Below are positions 55,455 to 64,000 of a DNA stretch of 64,000 bases, one piece after another. Location of the stretch: positions 1,409,705 through 1,473,704 of the forward strand of contig NW_003101670.1 in NCBI RefSeq assembly GCF_000003855.2, given 5' to 3'. Made by a program: the position numbers and the translations under genes. The stretch's first letter is position 1. Each line of letters begins with the position of its first letter. The notes below the pieces were generated by a model. It saw only the letters and a list, made by a program, of their open reading frames with translations. It was not told where the DNA came from and searched no databases. Source of the stretch: Blastomyces gilchristii SLH14081 (taxonomy: Eukaryota; Ascomycota; Eurotiomycetes; Onygenales; Ajellomycetaceae).

Positions 55455-58169
55455 ATGGCTTCGGCAACAACCAAGGCCAACTTGGACGACTCCAGACGAA
55501 GCACCGGATCGCCGAAGCTGAAAGGTCGCGGTATGTAGCGGGAACTTGCATCTATATACACTCTTTACAATTGCTTTTTACGAGTTTTATTGCCTATAGA
55601 AATTGAATGCGATTGTTGGGAGGCATGCGCATTTGCGGATCTTTGTACTGATTGTTTTCGTAACCCCAGAGAATGCGAAAGACACCCTGTGTCGTAACGT
55701 GACAATTTACGGTCGATGTCGCTACGAAGATAAAGGTATCAGGAACTGCATATGGATATACTGAATTTTTTAATTTCTTTGTTCGGAACGTCGTTGACTC
55801 GTTTATTTTGAAGGTTGCGCATTTAACCATGACCCGCACAGGGGAAACCCCTCGCATAGCACTGAAAGGTTCGCTCGACTCTATTTTCCTGCCGTATCTG
55901 ATGCTGAAGGCTCATTCAGTTCGCTGATACTGGCAACAGCAAGAAACGACTCAATGTCGATTCTCCTAGCTTCACCCCTTCGCTTCTAAATGGCTCTGGG
56001 GCCAAAAAGCCCGCAGCCACAACTACCATTTCACCGAAGGCTGCCAGCGCGGCCCCGTTTCTTCCCAAAGGCATAATCTCACGTGCGATGCCACCTCCCC
56101 AGAGCAAGCAATTGTAACGCACTTTAATTGACAGCGAGCTTCAGGGTCAAATGCATCTACACCTCCTATTCGCCAAGATACGTCTACTCCGGAATGGATT
56201 GTTGCAGATATTCCAGACTTTGTTCCGCAAGGCTTCGATGCAGTTCAGGTGGTGAGAATGCCCCTCTCCTTATTCGTCATGTTGCCTCCCTATCACATCT
56301 ATAGTACGCAGTGGATTGCAGTATCCTAACCCTCCCTAACTGCAATATCCCACTTATTCTTATTATCCCTTCATGTGCTTGAATATGAGAGCTTCCTATA
56401 CTTATATGTCTTACATTCGCTTTTTGAGTATGTTTCACAATATCACCGGATATTAACACTGTATAGGACAGTTTACAGGGCAACGGGAATGGAGGAATAC
56501 CCCCAGGCGCTTATGATCCCTTCATTGGACCCTCCACAACACCATTAACAACACCTGGTGCAGTGGGTCCTCAAGTTACTCCGAACCCATATGTCCACGA
56601 TCCCTCCGCTTTGGGTGCAGCAGCGTACTTCGGTCCTCAGAGCACTTTCCAACAACCAGTATGTCTACCTACTTCAGTCTATGGAGGTACCGGCAAAGTT
56701 AACCTACAATAGGTTCAATACCATCTCTACGCACCCATCGGACCACATAACACGAATATATTAGGCTACCAAAGAAATGTCCATGATTTGTTCCTCCCAA
56801 ATGACTTTCGAGAGGAATTACAGAAGAAGGCAGCGGCCACACTGCAGACTCTTCCCAGTATGTCTTCCTAGCGTACAGCTAATTCCTGCTCGTACTACGT
56901 GTCCCGGTTGCTAACTCCTCTGAAAGACTCTCAACTTCCGGCGCAGATAGACCATTTTCACTCTCTGGTGCCACTCGATCTTTCCCACCAGAAGAATGCG
57001 GCAATTTTCGGCTATCCCAGCTGGGTATACAAAGCTCAATCAAGTAAAGATGGAAACTTTTACGCTCTTAGGCGTCTGGAAGGTTTGTCCGACTAAACAT
57101 TCTTCCCCCTGTTGACTCTCGACTTACAATATTGTTAATAGGTTTCCGCTTGACTAGCGAAAAGGCCATCCGATCAGTCCAAAATTGGAAACGCGTATGC
57201 AACGGCAGTGTAGTCACGGTCCATGACGCATTTACCACCCGCTGTTTCCAAGACAGCTCCCTAATATTTGTTACTGACTACCATCCTATGTCCAAAACGC
57301 TGGCAGAACACCACCTTGGTGGTACTGGCCGATATCAGGCTCGTCAGGCGGGTACACATATCCCCGAACAAATCCTCTGGAGCTACGTCACTCAAATTGC
57401 ATCTGCTTTAAAGGCAATCCATAGTGTAGGATTGGCAGCACGAGTAATCGATCCTAGCAAGGTTTTACTCACAGGTAAAAATCGCATCCGACTAAACGCA
57501 TGTGCAATTCTAGACGTGGTACAGCATGACTCCCAACGATCAACTGCAGAGCTCCAGAGTCAAGATTTGGTAAACTTTGGCCAACTGATCGTCACCTTGG
57601 GCGCAAACTCACCTTCCGTCGTGCATAATCCCACAAAAGCCATGGAACATTTTAGCCGCGCATACACCCCCCAATTAAAGAACTCCATCTTCTGGCTGCT
57701 GGGGGCATTGCAAATGGACCAGGAACGCAGCATCGATCTCTTCGTCACCGGCATCTCCTCTCAGCTCATCTCCACCTTCGACTCCGCCCTCCACCTCGAC
57801 GACGAACTCACCTCCGATCTCAGCCGGGAACTCGAAAACGCGCGCCTCGTCCGCCTACTCACAAAACTAAATTTCATAAACGAACGCCCCGAATACGAAC
57901 ATGACCCGCAGTGGGCCGAAAACGGCGAGCGTTACGTCCTCAAACTATTTCGCGACTACGTGTTCCACCAAGTCGACGCTCAAAATGCACCCGTCGTCGA
58001 CTTGGCGCACGTGCTTACGTGCTTGAACAAGTTGGATGCGGGGACTGAAGAAAAAGTCACACTGATCAGCCGAGATGAGCAGAGCTGTTTTATTGTCAGT
58101 TATAAGGAGTTGAAGAAGGCGGTGGAATCATCATTTCAGGCGTTGACGAAGCATCCGAGGAGGACTTAA
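55455..58169 (+). CDS. pan3: PAN3, regulatory subunit of the PAN2-PAN3 poly(A) nuclease
   Basis: Nine exons (55455-55530, 55670-55735, 55814-55868, 55940-56082, 56145-56251, 56467-56658, 56713-56857, 56927-57082, 57142-58169) splice to 655 residues, the usual length. The order is an N-terminal CCCH finger (LCRNVTIYGRCRYEDKGC, then FNHD), a disordered Pro/Ser linker with a PAM2-like region, the degenerate kinase domain (YALRRLEGFRL, LIFVTDYHPMSKTLAEHHL, VIDPSKVLLTGKNRIRLN), a coiled coil and the C-terminal knob (LLTKLNFINERPEYEHDPQWAE, GERYVLKLFRDYVFHQVD). PAN3 dimers bring the PAN2 nuclease to poly(A)-binding protein to start deadenylation. The end of exon 4 (donor GTGCGA) is the least certain junction; it is chosen because it keeps frame and matches the expected STP.R motif. 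Confidence 0.93.
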
Positions 58170-59177
58170 AAAGCTATTGGCTTGCGTTTTATCCCTATTT
58201 TAAGCCCCTTTTGGTGCGATTGATTGATTTGGGCTGTTGGCCTCGTTTTGTGCTTTTTTTTTCCCGTCCTCTTTTATCGTTATTATATATCACCCAATTC
58301 GTTTGCGTTGGGGGACGGGACGGGACGGGGTGGGATGGGATGGGATGGGATGGGATGGGATGGGATGGGGAGAGAGGGATTCGGATCTCAGGAAACTTGG
58401 AAATTGGTTGGATGTGTTGGATTAGACCTCCTTTTGGAGTCAGGGTTTAGAGCGGCCGGCAGGATAGGATATGATGAGCAAGGAAAAGAAACGGCAAAAC
58501 GGAAAAAATGAACGCCGAAGAGAAAGGGAAATATCTAATTGTCGAGTCCTTTTTTTCTTTTTTTCTTTTTTTATTTTTTCTTTTTTTTTTTTTTTTTTTT
58601 TTTTTTTGGCGATGTTTTTGTTTCGACTTGGGACTGGGTTTATCTACATAGCGATGTTAGGTACAGATAGGTCAATGTTTTATCCGGAGGGCGGTAGTTA
58701 TTAGCATTCAACACGCAAATATGGAGTCGCAAATAGTTAATGCAAATGAGAAGTGTCTTTTATAGTTATAATGCGGAGAACGCAGCTAGCTAGTAATCCT
58801 TATTTTGTCTCAGAACTCCATTTAAGTGAAGTATTTTTGATATCACATGGATTTATCTGCTTTCATATTAATTTACAAAGGGAATGTTAAATCATAACAT
58901 AGCATGACGTCGCATTTCCGCGTTATTGTATCTTCGAAATAGAAAAGATTCGAATACTGTAATAATACATCAAAACCCAGCACAGCACAGCACGCAGCAC
59001 CGATGCAGGCAACGCCATCACAGAAACCAAGAAAAGCTGCTGAACTGGAAAATAATGGGGAAAAGGGAAAAATAAAATAAAATATAACGAAAAACTGAAT
59101 AAAGAAGGGAACGAACAAAATTTAACCCTCAAAGAGCCAAATTTGAAAACCACAAAACACACAAGAGCACACAATAA
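58170..59177. other. Convergent 3' region between PAN3 and LSM7
   Basis: No gene. It contains a (TGGGA)n repeat at 58330-58370 and a poly(T) of 27 bases at about 58581-58607. Confidence 0.6.
58330..58370. repeat. (TGGGA)n minisatellite
   Basis: About eight GGGAT units in tandem just after PAN3, G-rich on the transcript strand. Confidence 0.9.
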
Positions 59178-60259
59178 TCACTCATCTTCCGCCTGCAAGA
59201 ACGGATTGGCAATCTCCTCGCTGCCATCAACGGGCGAGATGAGCACAAGCAATGTGCCGCGGGCGACGATGAGGCCGAGGGAGCGGGTTGTTTGGTTACC
59301 CTCGTCGTCTGCACCGGGGCGAGCGGGGGATATAGTTAGTTCGTTCTTAGATGCCTATATCTCTGCAGACTGCGTTTGTGTGAGGTACATGTACTTACCG
59401 CGCATAGTTTCTTTTACATCATCGAGGACGAGGTTCATGAGTTGATCATAGCCCTTGAGAGTGCCGGTTACTGAGAGGGAAGGTAAATTTGGTTAGCTGG
59501 CCTTTTTCTCATCAAGTGGCAGGACATGAAACGTCCATAGTGCGTATAAAGCGTGAAAATCGAAGGTACTAGTCGAGCTCAGCTGGCTTGAGCGGGTGTA
59601 TGTATGACCAGCCCCCGAACATGTTTCGACGATAGGTGCATGGCTCCATGCTCACTGAGAAGGCGGCATACTGCATCCAAACGAATGATGTGTAGCGATT
59701 GGGACATGAGAGAATTGATCCTGTGGGAGCATATTTCCATATGGATATTATGTGCATTTCAACAGAAGAATAGTCTGGATATGCAGCACGCCCATGATGG
59801 GCCCAAAGCCCTCGTATCAGAATATCAAAGACCGCAGCCCCTCCAACAAGGCAGATTTTTTATTCATGAAGGCAGAAGAAAGCCAACTCAACAAAAAACA
59901 AGGAAGCATCGAAAAGGAGAGACTAAAAGGAGAAAAAATGTCAAAAAGAAAAGAAAGAAAAAAACAAAAAACCACTAACCTTCCCTACCCCCATTAAACT
60001 TGACACAAACCTCCTTCTCCATATACTTCGTTAGATCCAAAATATTCTCCTTCTTCGGCTTCTCCTGCTGCTGCTGCTGCTGCTGACCCTGCTGCCAGCC
60101 TTGCCCGCCCTGAACTCCGCCAGACTGCTGCTGCTGCTGTTGATATGATGCACCGCCACCGCCACCTCGATGGCTACGGTAGCCGTAACCGCCTATACCT
60201 CCGCCGCGTCCACCACCACCACCCCGGGGACCACCCCGGAAAGAGCTGCGTTCGGACAT
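59178..60259 (-). CDS. lsm7: U6 snRNA-associated Sm-like protein LSm7 with RGG/Gln-rich N-terminus
   Basis: Exons 60259-59980, 59470-59399 and 59308-59178 splice to 160 residues. The Sm fold starts near residue 70 with ENILDLTKYMEKEVCVKFNG, continues as VTGTLKGYDQLMNLVLDD (Sm1), and ends with RSLGLIVARGTLLVLISPVD (Sm2 with the conserved Arg-Gly), then an acidic tail. LSm7 is part of the LSm1-7 ring (cytoplasmic decapping) and LSm2-8 ring (U6 snRNA). The first 70 residues are an addition: RGG/GGRGG repeats, then Gln runs. Yeast LSm7 lacks this part. It is probably disordered and RNA-binding. Confidence 0.93.
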
Positions 60260-61043
60260 GGGCGGGAGTGGTTTATTTAATGTTTAGGTAGATGGGATTT
60301 AAAGAATTGGCCTTTTATGGGCCTGGAGGAAGTGAAGAGGGGCGAAGTTTGGAGGGGTGTGGAAAAAAGGGGCCAGGATAGGATTGGGGAGGGAGTGAGG
60401 TTGATGTTGGTTGGGTGTTGTTCAAATTTTTGGTTGGTGCAAGTTGGATGGCGTGTGGAACTAGGCGAAAGTGCGTGGCTATTTGGTTCTTTGTTCGCCC
60501 TATACAATCTGCTTTTCACCCTCTTCCCTTTCTTTCGCCGTTTCCGAATGAGACTGAGTGGATAAGAGACTAAAATTTAATTTTATGAAAAAGAGAAAAT
60601 GTCCTCCATCTTCGCGAGCTTTTTCAGGTCCGCTGGGGGTTTGGAGCTAATGAGCCACAGTGTGGCTGGAGCCCCGTTATATCCCAATTATGAGTTTAAA
60701 TACGGAGTTAAGTTACAAAGTGCTGATGTAGATCCCGGTGGGATGGGGATATTGTATATCAGAAACATCTACTACGGGCATGTTTGATGTGGCATTATCA
60801 ACTGAGCCAATGATTTTTGTGGGTGGTGGAAAATAGCTGCATATGACAACTCATTCTGTACTAGGGAGTTAGCCAATGGATTAATAGATGGAAAGAAAAT
60901 CCTCTTGGAATTAGACGACAGGTATCGATTAACTTCTTCAACTCGGAGAGATATACAAGGAGAATCAAAAAGAAAGCACGCGAAAGAGAGCGAAACAGTA
61001 CCCCCAGTTAGCCTATCATCCAGTCCCGCAAAACACACACACA

Positions 61044-61079
<36 letters not shown>
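60260..61079. other. LSM7 upstream region and AAA gene 3' flank
   Basis: No gene seen. A (CA)n/(CT)n compound microsatellite lies at 61032-61081, ending right at the AAA ATPase stop. Confidence 0.6.

Positions 61080-61081
<2 letters not shown>
61032..61081. repeat. (CA)n(CT)n compound microsatellite
   Basis: A CA run at about 61032-61044, then an uninterrupted CT run to 61081, touching the stop codon of the AAA gene. Confidence 0.92.
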
Positions 61082-61082
<1 letters not shown>

Positions 61083-63574
61083 ATCATACAATTCTCTCGG
61101 CTTCGTATGATCCCGCTTCAAACTATGCGGAGCCGTAACCTTAATCCCGCTCTCAATCCGTGACAGCGTCATGTCATACCCCTTATAATCGCACCAGGAC
61201 TTAGCCATCTTCGCCGCATTCTTGATCTCTCTCCCATTCAGCTGCCACATGGACAACTCCTTCAAATCTTCGCCCGTAATATCTTTCATTGCGCTTCTTA
61301 CTTCTTGCTCCCCACCTGCTTCTGATTCTACTTCAGCAGGGCGCGGCGCCATGGGCGGCATCCTTTCCAGAAATTTCCGCCAAACGACCTCGCGCGTTTC
61401 TGGCGTGAGGGGGCTGAATAGAAGGTGCAGATTGAGGCGTGATCGGAAGGCAAGGTCGATGGTTTCGTACAGATTGGTCGTCAGGAAAATGATGCCTCTA
61501 TAATATTCGATTTCGCGCAGGAAGATCGAGACGAGTTCGTTGCGGGCGATGTCATTGGGGTGGCGCTCGGACATGAACACGTCGGCTTCGTCGAGTAGAA
61601 TTACGGCGTCCCAGTCGATTGCCATTTCGAAGACTCGCTTAATGTTCTCGCCAAGCTCACTGGCCATGATTCCCAAGTCCTCAGCTTGGAGATAGAAGAG
61701 GGGCCGGCGGCATCTGTCGGCAACTGGTTGTACATACATCAGTTTAGCGGCTGCATGTTTTACTCGTTCAGGGAAAAGATAAAGATATATTGAAGACTTT
61801 GTACTCACCAGCCTCCGCGGTCAACGTTTTCCCAGTGCCAGGAGGGCCGCTCAGGAGAATATTCAGCCCCTGGCCTAGAGAGTTGGACAGTTAGTATGAG
61901 CCTCTCTCTTCCAAATTGTGATTTCCAACCAACCTTTCCCTGCGATAACGTCATCATGCTGGCGTTGTGTGCCATGGTGATTCTCAACAAAAGATAGAAC
62001 CAGATCCTTCTGTTGTTGGTCGTACACCAGATGGCCGTAAGCTTCGTCGTTCCATTCCACAGGTTTGAGCTCGTCAACGTAAAACATCACTTTAAACAGT
62101 CTCAGCTAATGTTACTACCAGTCCCTTTCTATTGGAAAACTTACACCATTTTTTGTTTCTCAACGCGTATCCGTGAACTATATGCTGCAGGAGAGCCAAG
62201 TCATCACCAATTTTGAGCATTCCCTCCTTGTTCTTGTGCTGTTCTTCCTCTGAAAGATATACTTTGGTGGTGGTGGATGACGAGGCACTCTCGTGGAGCG
62301 TCCCTTGGCTAGAGGCGGGATCATTATGATCCACATCTTCGAGGGGCGTGGAGGCAGGTTTTAGTACTAGCTTCTTTCGATACTCAGGGTCTTTCGTTTC
62401 TTTAGTAGGCTCTTTTAATTCATACTTCTTGAATCCCCTAGTGTCGACAAGGATTCTGCTATCAACCTAAACAAGACATCAGCGGGGACTTTTCCGAACG
62501 CAATGCTCAGGTACCTTAGAAGCATACATTGTGCCTTCTCCCTTTGCAATCCAAAGCAATGTCCGTGTAAGTCTTGTAACGAAGGGCTTGTAGGTCAAGA
62601 ACGCCTGTAGCTCTAGCCTTCAGCCTGGCAATGACGGCATCTGGTTTTTCATGGAACCGCATGGGGTAATGAGGAAGATCGGTAATGGGCATATTTCCAG
62701 TGAAAATGGGAAGATCCAAAGTCACATCTTCCCAGATAAAATTCTCGCCATCGAAGACTATAATCTTGCACTTGATGAAAAGCGCCCGCACTAACCCTCC
62801 CTTTTCGTACCTCGTTTCCACAACTTTTGTTAGAACTTCGCGATTGTTTTCCCAACTGTACACGTAGGCACCCTTCGGAAAGTAGGCCCATGCAAGACTC
62901 CACGACACGAGACCGCTGTCTTGCAAGCGTTTCACACGGAGTTTGGTTTGGGTAAACATATCTCCCATGATTTTCACCAGGAGTTCAAGATGAACTTTGA
63001 GAGGACTATCTTGTTCTGTGCTCCTATACAACTCAGAAATCTCGTCCGATCGAAAATATAGAGCGCTGAACGGTTCCTCGAACCTCGCAGCTTCGCTCCC
63101 TTCGAGATAAATTTCATCCTCTTTCAGGATATCCTTGAGCGCTGAGACAAGGATTGGGCTTTGGATATCGATGGCGTGGTATTTGAGGCTGAAGCGACCA
63201 GATATTACCGGTTTGGAAGTATCCTTGGCTTTGTAAACGACGATTGCCACACGGTCGTTATCCTTGGCAGCTTTTTTGCTCAGTTGCTGCCGTGGTGGAT
63301 AGTCCTGCCAGTCATAATAGGTACTGGTGCTATTTTTACCCTCGTATAGTGTCTTAACAACAGCAGACGATCCCTGCTCTACCTCCTTCTCGGGTGAGGC
63401 AGGGGTCTTTCGAGGTTTGGAAGACACGCCCGAAATGGTGAGATTTGACATTTCATTTTGCCCGGCACCTGTCACCTTGCATCTCCACCTCCAGAGGGTT
63501 TCGGAAACATCCACCTTCATTTTGGAGGGAGCGAGTATGCAAGAGCTGGAAAACTTAAAAGGGAAGCAAGTCAA
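61080..63574 (-). CDS. AAA ATPase with N-terminal DUF7025-like domain
   Basis: Exons 63574-62528, 62466-62145, 62089-61934, 61874-61809 and 61723-61080 splice in phase to 744 residues. The N-terminal half carries the region common to fungal DUF7025 AAA proteins (FEEPFSALYFRSDEI, VSWSLAWAYFPKG, DSRILVDTRGF). A linker then leads to the AAA module: Walker A SGPPGTGKT (exon 4), Walker B AVILLDEADVF, sensor-1 IIFLTTN and Arg fingers in LAFRSRLNLHLLF. The C-terminal part (MWQLNGREIKNAAKMA) is sensor 2. It is a single-ring ATPase of unknown client. The first Met is followed 18 residues later by a second (MKVDVSE), which could be the true start. Confidence 0.87.
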
Positions 63575-64000
63575 TGTGTAGCTATCGCACGAATTAGCAA
63601 TCGGAAAGTTTGCCTCAGAGAAGCAGTCGCAGGGACTATGTGACAGCTATACGTACGAAGTGGCAGACAGGAACGAAGTCGCCCACAAAATAATTTAGAA
63701 ATATAAATTTACCCAAGGTATAGCAAGAAAGTAGGCGGCCATGAAAAAACGAAAGGGAGATGGCGAGTCTTTATCTTGCCAGCCTGGTCTGGACAGCGGA
63801 ACAGAGCCCGTACCTCAATGGCGCATTGTGAACGCGGGGTTTGCGAAGGATTCGCTGTTCATTCCAGGAAGCTTTCGAAGCTGCTTGAGCCGGGATGCGC
63901 CCAGCACAACAGCTATTGGATGACGGGAGTCATCACAAATAATTCCGAGGCAGGATCCCATTGCCTGGCAGAACGCCGTGTGGTGCTGTCCATTTCTCTG
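63575..64000. other. Upstream flank of the AAA ATPase gene
   Basis: A short plus-strand ORF (63741-63923) has no recognisable domain. The window ends here. Confidence 0.45.

Noticed and set aside
63741..63923. 60-residue plus-strand ORF at the window end
   Set aside because: No recognisable motif and no context; could be the promoter DNA of the AAA gene.

Overview
The window is nuclear DNA of a filamentous ascomycete. Its genes have many short GT-AG introns, and it carries a Zn2Cys6 regulator, PAN3, RPL17, LSM7 and a GPI-type GH20 enzyme. About 15.6 kb of very AT-rich, stop-riddled Gypsy retrotransposon DNA lies against gene-bearing DNA of ordinary composition. That isochore pattern, with transition-only decay as left by repeat-induced point mutation (RIP), fits Onygenales and best the Ajellomycetaceae (Blastomyces or Emmonsia type). 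The placement is inference.

Bases 1-15600 are a nest of decayed elements, all with minus-strand pol genes. Gypsy A has its reverse transcriptase near 12.6 kb and its integrase near 2.1 kb. It is split by Gypsy B (3108-11832), which I can delimit exactly: 167-bp LTRs with TG...CA ends, a TCTCTA target duplication and a polypurine tract at the 3' LTR. The gag region of B is in turn split by a 502-bp element with a 12-bp target duplication. The inner element is not AT-shifted, so it probably arrived after most of the mutation.

Bases 15.8-21.3 kb hold two neighbouring minus-strand genes of normal base composition: an unrecognised gene and a DUF3435 tyrosine-recombinase-like gene (the family of Starship captains). 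The DUF3435 model gives one continuous 856-codon frame over four exons, broken by nine stops, every one TGA. The unrecognised gene has two more, also TGA. This points to CpG-type C-to-T decay of arginine CGA codons. A small unrecognised plus-strand gene fragment lies at 22.2-22.6 kb, followed by about 7 kb without a convincing gene.

From 29.9 kb the window is ordinary host sequence. A metabolic group comes first: a Zn2Cys6 regulator (+), an SDR (+), a polyol-type zinc dehydrogenase (-) and a D-2-hydroxyacid dehydrogenase (+). RPL17 (+) follows, with a HomolD-like promoter box and a first coding exon that is only the ATG. Then come a GH20 GPI-type enzyme (+), a Gre2/DFR-like reductase (+), a FAF2/Ubx3-type UBX protein (-), PAN3 (+), LSM7 (-) and a DUF7025-like AAA ATPase (-). 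Between them sit a Gypsy chromodomain relic (about 43.2 kb) and a 685-bp inverted-repeat element with TA target sites (50.0-50.7 kb). PAN3 and LSM7, which act in successive steps of mRNA decay, are convergent neighbours.
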